Shown piece after piece: positions 1 through 9,123 of a stretch of DNA of 64,000 bases. The DNA comes from Eretmocerus hayati (taxonomy: Eukaryota > Arthropoda > Insecta > Hymenoptera > Aphelinidae). The notes beneath the pieces are model-generated. The model made no database searches. It saw nothing but the letters and a program-made list of their open reading frames with translations, and was not told the origin of the DNA. The number at the start of each line of letters is the position of its first letter. The first letter of the stretch is position 1. Made by a program: the position numbers and the translations under genes. The stretch covers positions 90,246,501-90,310,500 of the forward strand of contig CM056743.1 of NCBI GenBank assembly GCA_029851415.1, given 5' to 3'.

Positions 1-816
1 AAGCCCCATTCGGATCTTGGGGGGGGGGGGGGCAACGATGCGCCACCAGTGGCACATTTGGCTGGTGGAATAACGCGTACAGCTACAAGCGGTGGAAATA
101 CGCTGCAGGTGGAGGGTACGGGAGAGAAAAACCTACGCCATGGAGAAGCTGAGCTCACCCCTAGCAGGGAGAGAAAGGGCCCGAGTGACGGAGCAGAGAA
201 GCGAGTGCTCGAACAATCAAAGCTCATATTTCCGAGCCAACGAGGGATGAACGCGAAAATTGCAGCAGAAGCACGAGAGACGGCAGAGAAGCTGCTGAAG
301 ATCAACCCCGTTATCAGGATCCAGATCACGCAACCCAGCAACGAGGTTGATGACGCCGTCAACTTGAGCTCAGACTCGAGCGAGTCTGACTCCACTATAG
401 GGTCCCAGGGGAACGGAACAACCCTGACTCCTGGAAACGGTTTGCTCGAGAGGGGAGTGCCCGATGAGGTGCCTGATAGGGTGGAGATTGACCACATCCC
501 CTCAACCAGAGATGCGGCACGACAGAGGAGTGGAAACGAGGCAGGCGATCTCATGGAGAAATGGGAAGACCTGAAAACGTGCCGGGAAGAGACGGAGGAG
601 AAGGCATATCTCCTCCTCGAGCACTTCAACTTGGTTATAGGAATAGCCGAATCCGTTTCCAGCAATCCAGAAGGGACCAAGGGTGACATCGAAGAGCTCA
701 AGAAGATAGGCCACGCGCTCGAAGGCCTACTCGCGACAGACAAGCCGAAGCGGGCTGCTTTCGAGACAACGCTCCTCGAAACGGGAAAGACCCTGAAAGC
801 GAGGGGGAATGTGTAG
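1..816 (+). pseudogene. LINE ORF1, N-terminal part
   Basis: This is the open N-terminal frame of a gag-like ORF1, partial at the window edge. It reads through a 14-base G tract at about 19-32. It is hydrophilic and charged, with a Ser/Asp-rich acidic stretch and a helical segment near its end, as R1-clade ORF1 proteins have ahead of the RNA-binding part. It stops at 816, while the continuing ORF1 frame is open from 809 in another phase, so a frameshift near 780-815 separates the halves. No catalytic domain is expected; the protein would coat element RNA. The poly-G run could also hide a length error upstream. Confidence 0.65.
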
Positions 817-1843
817 CCTTCCGGTCACAAAAAAACCGGCCGCGTCGGGTAGTGGCTTCCAGGGAAGGGGGGCAGGAAAACCGGAATCGCGACCGGGGCA
901 ACAACGCGGTTCGAAGGCGACGCGATACGGAGCTCCACCGGGAGGTCTCGGAACACCGCGCTCGACATCAACGCCCAATCGGCCCGAGCAGAATGGGCCT
1001 TGGAAGGAAGTGGTGTCAAAGAAACAAGCGAGAAGGGCAAAGAAGAAGGGTAGATCGGACGATGCCGCCGGGAAAAAAGCGAAAATGAAGCCGAGAAGGG
1101 TGAAGCCCGAAGCCGTCCTCGTTACGGCCAAACAAGGTGGGCTAACCTACGCAGACATGCTGCGCAGGATAAAAACGGATGACCTCGATGAAGAAGTGGG
1201 CTCTAAGGTCACGGGCATCCGCAAGACCCAAGAAGGCCAAGTCCTTCTTGAACTCAACAAGGGCAGCGATGTCGCCGCCGTCAAGGCAGCCTTGGCACCA
1301 GTCGTCGGGCAAGAAGGAGCTGTCCTCTGTCTAGCAAACAGCACGACCCTCGAGGTGCTCGGAGTCGACTACGATGTCGACATAATCAAGGTGCGGGATG
1401 ACCTCGCGAAGGCCCTACCAGAAAACGAGAAGGGTGCCGTTGTAGTCAAGTCCATCCGGAGTTGCTACCGCGGCACCCAAACCGCTGTTGTCTCGATCGC
1501 AACGAGACTGGCCCACCATCTCCTCGACTGGAAGGAGCCAAAGGTTGGATGGGGCAGAGTCAGGATCCGCGAGAAGGGTGGCATCCCACAATACTATAAC
1601 TGCTTAGAGTACGGCCACAAGGCCTCGGGGTGCATAGAAGAGAAGGCAGAGGAACGGAAACCAAAACTCTGCTTCCAATGCGGCGAACCAGGGCACCTTG
1701 CTGCGATTTGCAAGGAAAAACCAAAATGCCTAAGCTGTGCGGCGATCGGGTCCAAATCTGACCACAGATCTGGGGCCAGCAACTGCACTGCGTACCAGAG
1801 GGCAAGAACCACATATAGACGCAGGAAGGGGAGAAATGGCTAG
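809..1843 (+). pseudogene. LINE ORF1, C-terminal part with zinc knuckles
   Basis: A basic linker is followed by a globular region (about residues 105-250 of this frame) and three C-terminal zinc motifs. Knuckle 2 is a complete CX2CX4HX4C (CFQCGEPGHLAAIC) and knuckle 3 is CX2C...H...C. Knuckle 1 (NCLEYGHKASGC) lacks its first cysteine: the expected position reads Tyr (YYNC), a one-base change from Cys. This is the nucleic-acid-binding half of an R1-type ORF1. The stop at 1841-1843 overlaps the ORF2 start in the string ATGGCTAG (1836-1843), the usual R1-clade arrangement for reinitiation or coupled translation. The frame is shifted relative to the N-terminal part. Confidence 0.8.
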
Positions 1844-2759
1844 CTTCATCCAAGCCAACCTCAGGAAGAGCGGGGACGCAGACGATCTCCTACACGCTGT
1901 AGCCAAAGAAGGAGGGATCGATGTTCTGATTATCTCCGAACCGCCTCGGAAGCGCGAATTCTTTCGATCCACATTCGATCACTGGAGAACAGCCGTAATC
2001 CAGATCATGAATCCTGCGATCCGTGAGACTGGACCAGCTGTTAGTGACCGCGGTTTCGCTCGGAAGACCATAAAGGGCACAGCAGTCCACAGCTGCTACT
2101 ATTCGCCGTCGCTCAAGACGCACGAATTCGAGGACGAGCTCCACGACCTAGAAGAGGATGTGAGGCAATGGGGGGGCCCAGTTATAATCGCGGGGGATTT
2201 CAACTCCAAGGAACCGACTTGGAGCGGGGGGCCGCGTGATAGACGGGGGGTAATACTCGCTGATGCCATGGAGGCATTGGGATTAGTGCTCGCGAACGAG
2301 ACGGGGGTTATCACCTACTACCGACACGACACTCGGTCCATGGAGGGACGTTCGTCTTCGGTCCTCGACCTGACGTTCATGAGCCCGTCGCTCATGGGAC
2401 GTATGACATCGTGGGAGGTTCTGGACACGGGAACATTGAGTGACCATCGACAAATTCGGTTTCGGCTTAGGACTGACAGACAGAGACAGACGACACGCAG
2501 ACCGCGACCGACGGGGTGGCAGGTACGCAAGCTGGATGAGGGGAAATTCCGGGAATCGATAGGAACAGCCGAAGATCTCCCGATGAACATCACCGCGGAC
2601 GAGGCTGTGGATATGGTGACGACCACCATTACAAGAGCTTGTGACGCATCGATACCTCGCAAGACAACATCATGCTTTCGGAGGAAACCAGAGTACTGGA
2701 TCACCGACGAGATAAAAGCCCTACGAAAAACGAGCAATGAGAAAAGGAGAACCGCGTAG
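1836..2759 (+). pseudogene. LINE ORF2, AP-type endonuclease domain
   Basis: I place the start at ATG 1836 (MASFIQANLRKSG), because R1-clade ORF2 proteins begin with this kind of hydrophobic strand followed by N-x-RKS. The frame is open further upstream, but that part is ORF1 in another phase. Endonuclease motifs visible are the EPP loop (ISEPP), GDFNSK in the core and the C-terminal SDH. The domain nicks target DNA for target-primed reverse transcription. After the endonuclease the frame reaches the usual linker (ITDEIKALRKTSNEKRR) and stops. All reverse transcriptase motifs (SDFSKAFD-like, PQG, FADD) are missing here and downstream, consistent with an internal deletion near 2,750. Confidence 0.8.
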
Positions 2760-3692
2760 CGATCAAGGACGCAGGAAGTTTGACTCGCCCCACTTCTACA
2801 TCAACGGGCAAGACCTCGGCGTATGGCTTGACGACAAGTGGTCGTTCAAGAAGCACATCCAGGAGGCCGCCCAGAAAGCGAGCAGGGCTGGTGCGGCGCT
2901 CCAGCGGCTGATGCCGAATATCGGGGGACCCAAGGAAAAGAGGCGCGCACTTCTCAACACCGTCAGCACCTCTATCATGCTCTACGGTGCACCCGTGTGG
3001 GGAAAGAGAGTAGAGAAGACCATCATCGAGAAGAGGATGGGGCCTGTCCACCGGAGAGCGTCCCTGAGAAGTATCCGTGCCTACCGGACCGTGTCAGGAC
3101 ATGCCGCTTACGTATTGGCGAGTACACCGCCCATCCACTTGCTCGTCGCGGAGCTAGTGAGGATCTGGGACTGCCAGAAAGTGATCGGAGCCGAACGAGT
3201 ACTCACTCCAACGATGAAGGAGATCATCCGCGACAACGAGAAGGAAACCACCCTTGAGCATTGGCAAACTGAGTGGGATTCGTCTTTCGCAAATGGCAGA
3301 TGGATGCACCGGCTGATCCGTGACGTAGCCAAATGGACGGAACGCACCCACGGAGAGATAGATTACTGGACGACGCAAGCACTGAGTGACCACGGTTGCT
3401 TCGGTGCCTATCTGACCCGGTTCAAGAAGAGGACATCCCCAGCATGTCAGTCATGCGGGGACAACTGGGATGACGCTGAACACGCCGTGTTCACGTGCAA
3501 CGACACACAAAGAGAGCGCGCCGAGTTAGATGGATGGCTGGGTGCTCAAAATCACACCTGAGAACCTCGTTCCGTACTTACTTCGCAACCAGGACACATG
3601 GGATAGAGTTACCGGATACATCAAGCTGGTGATGACCCGTAAGGAGGAGAAAGAGAGGGAGGTGAGGCGCCTCGATGCCGGTGAATTACAGT
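2737..3692 (+). pseudogene. LINE ORF2, C-terminal domain after the RT deletion
   Basis: The frame resumes with LGVWLDDKWSFKKHI, the segment that in R1-type ORF2 follows the reverse transcriptase, then the conserved YGAPVW and LRSIRAYRTVSG blocks. It ends with a CX2C...HX4C zinc motif (CQSCGDNWDDAEHAVFTC). The frame stops at 3561. The natural C-terminus (ITPENLVPYLL and a charged tail) continues one base out of phase to the TAA at 3690-3692, so one base was probably gained in the AAAA at 3547-3550. Known R1-clade ORF2 proteins exceed 1,000 residues; roughly 450 codons are missing between this part and the endonuclease. Confidence 0.75.
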
Positions 3693-4126
3693 AAACCTGC
3701 CGATTCAAACAGAAGAGGTCCAAATGGTTCCAGGAGGAATATGATGGACTAGAGAGGGGAGGAAGAAGAGAGAAGATCGAAGAAAGAAGGAAGAAGAATG
3801 AAGAATGAAGAGATGGAAGAAGATCGAAGAAAGGGAAACAACACCTGCGAGTCGTGAGAAGAGAGACGCTCGATCCTGAGCGCGAGACGCCACCGGCCCT
3901 GAAGTAATGCTCACGCGGTGCTGGGGCCGGATTGGTAAGTTGGTGGATCTCTCCCTTGTCCAATGGCCGGCGCCAACGGAGAAGGAAGAGAGGGTTTACC
4001 CGATTCGGATGGCCGTATCGATGCGGATTCCAGCCCGGGACTGTTGGGGAGGTGCTGGCCAGCCGTGTTTGGCTGACCGGTGCCTCTCCTCCGTACGTCG
4101 CAGCGTATTCGCCCTACAACCACCTC
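3693..4126 (+). other. LINE 3' untranslated region
   Basis: This GC-richer non-coding stretch lies between the ORF2 stop and the A-rich tail. It contains a purine-rich GAAGA block at about 3765-3840. No gene is seen. Confidence 0.6.
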
Positions 4127-4166
4127 AAAAAAAAAGAAAAGAGAGAGAGAGAGAGAGAGAGAGAGA
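4127..4166 (+). repeat. LINE tail A9 joined to (GA)n microsatellite
   Basis: A short oligo-A (about 4127-4135) runs through GAAAA into about 13 GA units. Several R1-clade lineages insert into simple repeats, so (GA)n may be the target rather than part of the element. Confidence 0.7.
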
Positions 4167-5214
4167 TGAGAGGTGCATGACACAGTTTTCTCTGATGAGA
4201 TCATAGAACAAAATATAGCTCCATCAGCTCATATCTGACTCCCAACTCATTCCCAAGCCTCGAAATCATCGGCATCATCTTCAGCTGGTCAAAATACGAA
4301 GGAAAACATACTTGCATCCGCTACGCGACGAGTTCAAACCTTTGCCTACACTCAGCATACATCTCGAATGTGTAGAAAAAGGCTGCAAATGGCCGTACAC
4401 CCTTCGGTCGGTTTTTTGAGTATCATCAAAAATCTTGGAGGTTTGGAACAATACTGACCATGGATTCGGTTTCTACGTCAAGAATTACATCGAAAACACA
4501 TGTTCACATCTTTGAAACAGTCCGACTCAAAATTCACACTTTCCGGGCCCATTGAAGGAGCCACGGGCTTCGCGAATTGGGTACCTTGGACTTCTCAATT
4601 TTTTGGACCAGCTAGATCTCAGGTTTCACTGCATTGAATCAACCTTCTCGAGTGGTCATTTTGAAGGAGATTGAATCAACTATCGATTGAGATTACTTTG
4701 AGAGACGTATAAGAACGCGCATGCGCACAAGATGCAGATTCCTGAATCGAAATTTGCTTTGAAGAAGATTTTTTGCATTTTTGAATACGTTTCATCACCT
4801 AAAAAATCCTAGGAATACCTATTTTTGATGCAAAATGACCTGATGAACATAATGAAATGGTTTTCTAACGTTGTTATCGCCAAATTACGTGAGAAAATTG
4901 ACTCTTTAGTTTCGAAGCATTTTCGGGGCCTAAATCCAGAAATCTCAGTATGCGGATATCTTTTTCCTGTTTGTCAAAGTTTCAAAAATATGTCAAAAAA
5001 TTCTCGGATTAATTCGTTAAAATGCGATATGATAGAAGGAACATCGACTTTTAGCGTTTTTAGACGGTTTCTAGGGTGCCGTAGAGAACAAGGGCGACTT
5101 TGGGACCTACAAACCTTTGCTTTCCCCATAGTTCGGGGTTAGAAAGTGGGGCAAAATACTTTCGGGGCCATACCTGACAAGGTCCACTTTACCATGCTTA
5201 ACCGCTGAGTCTCT
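4167..5214. other. Non-coding stretch
   Basis: About 1 kb with no long ORF, no clear inverted or tandem repeat and no recognisable mobile element. Confidence 0.5.
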
Positions 5215-6060
5215 TTACAGATTTGACTTTCGATAAGGCCCTAAAGGAAGCTTCGGCTCGAGAGAATGCCATGAAAAATGTGGCAAGTGTCCTGAAACTT
5301 TTCTCGTACAGAGATCGTTTTAAATGAGACGTTTTTGCCATCGGCAGTACGGAACGATACAGATCCGAAAACCACCAACCCAGCAGCAGGGAATACAGAC
5401 GCACCTGCAATACTGAAGAATAACCAGAACGAGCGTGTAACAGGAAGAAGAGCGCAGCGGACGAATTTATCGAACAAGAAAACGACGACGAGCAGCAGAC
5501 GCCCGACAGCGGTGACGGACAGTACTTCTACATGGGTGACAACCATTATGTGAATTCCCATGCGATTGATCATCCACATGATTTCCATCTCAATTCATTA
5601 ATTCAGAAATTGCCCGGAAACAAGTTGAAATTTACGATTCGGACATTACTTGGGAATATGGCGAGAACCCAAATACAGTAGAGGCAGTCAATTTGAAACG
5701 CGAGGAAATTCCAGAAGATTCTGAAAAACTATTCTTCAAAGTATCGGTGCCAGAAATTGAGGGAGAGTTTCACCAAAAATTACATATATCCAGGATGTCA
5801 GATGTGATTGTAAATAGGCTTGGGCCATATGCATTGATATCATAACCCGAACATGAAAGAGAAATCGCACGCAAACTGAATATTTTAGTCAAAGCAAGAC
5901 CGGAAGAACGGCCAGAACCGTCATTCACGGATACTGAAACAGATCTGAGCCCAAAGGTAGTCAAGGTTACAGTTGTCGATCCGAATACTAACATCAATTT
6001 TGGTAGCAGAGAACGTCGCACAAGATTATCTCATTTTGGGTTTTGGTACGCATGCGAGTA
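5215..6060 (+). pseudogene. Possible decayed coding remnant, gag-like
   Basis: The translation beginning after a TTTACAG (possible 3' splice site) near 5218 resembles the LTxDKALKxA helix often seen late in retroelement gag proteins. Short open patches in several frames follow, including an acidic stretch near 5460-5560 and an Arg/Glu-rich stretch near 5850-6010. No frame stays open for more than about 85 codons and no catalytic motif is visible. It could be a gag relic or an old host exon; I cannot assign it further. Confidence 0.25.
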
Positions 6061-6839
6061 ACACAGATACATTAATTTCGTGATACGACTGGTATCGTTC
6101 CTGAGTGGAATGATATTACACGACGAATTTTTGGAGTATCTCATGTGTGAATCGAGATTTTGGTTCGAGACTGCAGATTATACTGCAAATAGACCTGAGA
6201 TCGATCGAAGGTAAAATGAAAAAGCATTCAAAAGTTACGTTACCACGTCATCATTTTCACTTGTTCGTTATGTTCATTTTCTTCTTTGTTCTACTTCTTT
6301 ATGAATAACTCACAGTTCCCGGAGCTGTGGTAACAACTCTTTCCAAACTAGGTGTCTGAACTATTCTGTTCAAAAGGGGAAAACGGTCCAAACCTCGAGA
6401 TGAGAAGGAATATTTTCGAAGATGGGACGAGAACAGATTGTAGAAAGACGAAGGAATTGTGGTATATGAATGAGGTCAATACTGAGTAAGTACAACGAAC
6501 ACGTTGTACTCACTCATCAGAATGGAGGAATACGGATCATGGAGTAACATTGTGAGGCCGACTGCATTGAGCCAACGACCGAGTGTCAGATTATTGCGCG
6601 CGGCAATCCAAGACAGTTGTACATACGTGGAAGTAATAAAGGTGATAGTATATGGACAATTTCATAACTCATTCAAGCTGAGCCTACTCCGGGTGCAAAC
6701 ACTACAGAGTCAATTCAGTTTTATGTGATATGTGAAACACGTTTTTTGCAATTGAATCGGATAGGACGACCAACATTATTCAATCTAGTGAACGGGTGCT
6801 CCCAAACAATCTTGTTCTATACGCTTGGGAAGTATTGAA
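6061..6839. other. Non-coding stretch
   Basis: No coding pattern or repeat structure is evident. Short ORFs are scattered and look random. Confidence 0.45.
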
Positions 6840-7515
6840 CAAATATGTTCGATGCGAACCTCTCCGATCCTATCCCCATAATCAGTATGTACGACGACTC
6901 ATCAATCCATTTTTATACTTCCAGACTGCATTCAGACCCTGCGATCCGATCCGATCCTATCCGTTTCTATCCTCATGGCTGATATACACTACGGCGTATC
7001 AATCCGTTTCAGTTCTCACGATCTGAATTTGGACCTCGCGCTCAAATTTGATTCGATCCGCGTCTATCCTCATGACCGGCATGCACCGCGACTGATCAAT
7101 CCAACTCAATGCCTGGAAACTGCATTCAGACCCTGCGCTTACATCCGATCTTATCCGCTCTTATCATCATCCTCGATACGCATTGCGACAAATCAATCCA
7201 TTTCAATCCCCACAAACTATATTCAAACTCCATCGTTCGATCTGATCCTATCCGCTTTTCTCCTCATAACTGGCATGCAACACAATGAATCAGTTCGGTT
7301 CAATCCCCACAAACTGCATTCCGACCCCACGATTCAATCCAATCCCATTCACTTCAATCCTCATGACCGGCATGTACTACGATCAGTTTATCCAGTTCAA
7401 TCCTCACAAACTGCATTCAGGCCCCACAATTCAATCCGATCCTATCCGCGTCTATCATCATATCTGATATGTCACGAATCAATCCGTTTCAATCCCCAAA
7501 GACTGTATTCAGATG
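6840..7515 (+). repeat. Tandem repeat, about 97-bp unit, about 7 copies
   Basis: The anchor AAACTGCATTCAGACCC and variants recurs at about 6924, 7021, 7117, 7213, 7310, 7407 and 7500, spacing 96-97 bases. Each unit also holds CGATCCTATCCG and a CATGACCGGCATG-like segment. Units differ from one another by roughly a fifth by eye, so the array is old. ORFs across it are products of the repeat. Confidence 0.85.
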
Positions 7516-7683
7516 AATGAAGGTCAGCATGGGTTGACGGTAAGTGCTACAGCTCCAAGAATGAGCGCTGCATCGGAAATTTTTCCGACCGAAGGTGTTC
7601 ATGATCCTAGCAAAAATGTGTTTATATCCTTGTTCTTGACTTTGAAGGTGAAAATGACCTCCAAGGTCGGAAACAAGGTCATT

Positions 7684-7687
7684 GGGT
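7684..7687. other. Target site duplication GGGT, left
   Basis: GGGT directly precedes the 5' LTR and matches GGGT at 17869-17872 directly after the 3' LTR. Confidence 0.85.
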
Positions 7688-8423
7688 TGTGACGAGGTAA
7701 ATCGCCACACGCGCTAGAATCATATAATGAGCCATAAGCAGCCGAAAAGTAGGAAGAGCGCGAAGAGAGAGAGAAAAAAAAAAGATCAGCTGTCATCACC
7801 GGCGCCGTCGTCGTCGTCGTCGTTGATGGTCAGCTTGGCGCGAGCCGTGAAGACGAGAAGTCGCGATCCGACGGGAGACGTAAATATCCGCGCGCGAGAA
7901 TGTGTGCGTGCGTGAGTGTATATTGCGACCGGCCCCGGTCGTCGGTCATGTGCGAGATGTGAAGAGTGTGCCCCAGGTGGGCAGCGTAGCCGAGGAGCCG
8001 ATCCAGCCGAGCCCTGGTCAACGAGATACGTAGCGCAACGTATACGGGAATATGTCGGTGAGGATGCGAGGCCCCGGCCCGGGTTATATGCGGTATGGTG
8101 AGTCTCTCTCCCTTCAGAGCGTTCTCTCTCTCGCGCGTTAGGTAGAATTATAATTGATGCGTAATAAACGCGTAACATTTCTATGTCTTTTGTACGAATA
8201 TCTTTCTTATGTGTTTTACGTTGATAAATTATCGAAGATCACGGAGTAGTGATCCACAGTTAATACAAAATTCTAGTGTCTGAGTTGAGTCATTTAGTTA
8301 AGGTGAACGGACATCCTATATACAAGCACATTCCCCGAGTATATGATCAGGTAATACCATATACACTTAGTATATGATGTTTATGATGAGGTAAGTTCGA
8401 TGGGCTCACTACCCCTTATCGCA
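7688..8423 (+). repeat. 5' LTR
   Basis: TG...CA ends, 736 bp. It contains a (GTC)n/(GTCGTC) run near 7807, a TATATGC box near 8085 and an AATAAA near 8162, plausible promoter and polyadenylation elements. It pairs with 17139-17868. Confidence 0.95.
7727..7915 (+). CDS. Short ORF inside the 5' LTR (62 aa)
   Basis: This Ser/Lys/Arg-rich ORF begins MSHKQPKSRKSAKRERKKK. The same ORF is in the 3' LTR (17178-17366). The two copies differ at three bases, all synonymous, so the peptides are identical. The function is unknown. It may be chance in a compositionally biased LTR; the synonymous pattern is the only hint of selection. Confidence 0.25.
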   Translation: MSHKQPKSRKSAKRERKKKDQLSSPAPSSSSSLMVSLARAVKTRSRDPTGDVNIRARECVRA

Positions 8424-8424
8424 T

Positions 8425-8437
8425 TGGCGCCCAACGT
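8425..8437 (+). promoter_or_regulatory. Primer-binding site, tRNA-Lys type
   Basis: TGGCGCCCAACGT begins one base after the 5' LTR and is complementary to a tRNA 3' end ...ACGTTGGGCGCCA, the tRNA-Lys type. It would prime minus-strand synthesis. Confidence 0.85.
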
Positions 8438-9123
8438 TTATTTAATTATTGTACTTTGAAATTTTATGTAACGCGTTTCGCGCGCGAATTTTGGAGCAAT
8501 AGCTCAATTTCATTCGAAAAAAGCGTACAAGGAATGAAAAGGAGTGCAGTAATTAAAAATCCGACCCAAAATCGAGCCTAAAAATTTTAAAATGAGCGAA
8601 GTAGTCAATTTTCAGTAAAAATCGTTAGAATTTTTGAATATAAGTAAAAATTTGAGAGACATGAAATCGATAGAAAGCGCGCCAAGGCCAAGCTGAGCCG
8701 GCAAAAGTTAGAGTCAAGTACCTCACGCGTAAACATAAGATCGCGCGATGCGTATATAGATATAGCAAGCTCCATAGGCGTCAACACAAGTCGATGGCAG
8801 TTTTTTTATTAGTGAGAATGAAATTTGTTTGAATTTTCAACAGCCGGATAGAGGCGTGTCAAGGTTAGCAGGCATATAGAAATAAATACAGATATAGATT
8901 TAGCATTTAAATTTTGCCTCGACCAGTTTTCACGCTTGCGTCTGACCAATTTTTAATGATATGAGAATATGATATGAGAATATTTTTCATGAGAGAATAA
9001 TGAATAATTGCGTGATTCTCACACGCGTGATATTGAAGTGATGAATTTTTTAAGAGAGTAGACATTTCTGATTTCTGGCCCGTCTGAATTTTAAGAAGTG
9101 AAAAATATTTTTTTGGTGACAAA
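8438..9123 (+). other. 5' leader of the Gypsy element
   Basis: About 690 bases of AT-rich, ORF-free leader lie between the primer site and gag, where packaging and dimerisation signals would be expected. None is identifiable by eye. Confidence 0.6.

Larger units (their letters stand above)
1..4166 (+). mobile_element. R1-clade non-LTR retrotransposon, RT-deleted copy
   Basis: The order is a gag-like ORF1 with zinc knuckles, an ORF2 beginning with an AP-type endonuclease, the C-terminal part of ORF2 with its zinc motif, a 3' UTR, then A9 and (GA)n. That order, the ORF1/ORF2 overlap and the three-knuckle ORF1 are typical of the R1 clade (R1, TRAS, Waldo-like). The reverse transcriptase segment expected between endonuclease and C-terminal domain is absent, so this copy cannot be autonomous. 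ORF1 is open to base 1, so the 5' end lies outside the window. I see at least one frameshift in ORF1, a junction frameshift in ORF2 and one near the ORF2 end. Confidence 0.85.

Noticed and set aside
19..32. Poly-G tract as a quadruplex regulatory site
   Set aside because: A single run of 14 G within an ORF1 frame; it may be a sequencing or assembly length artefact and has no partner runs.
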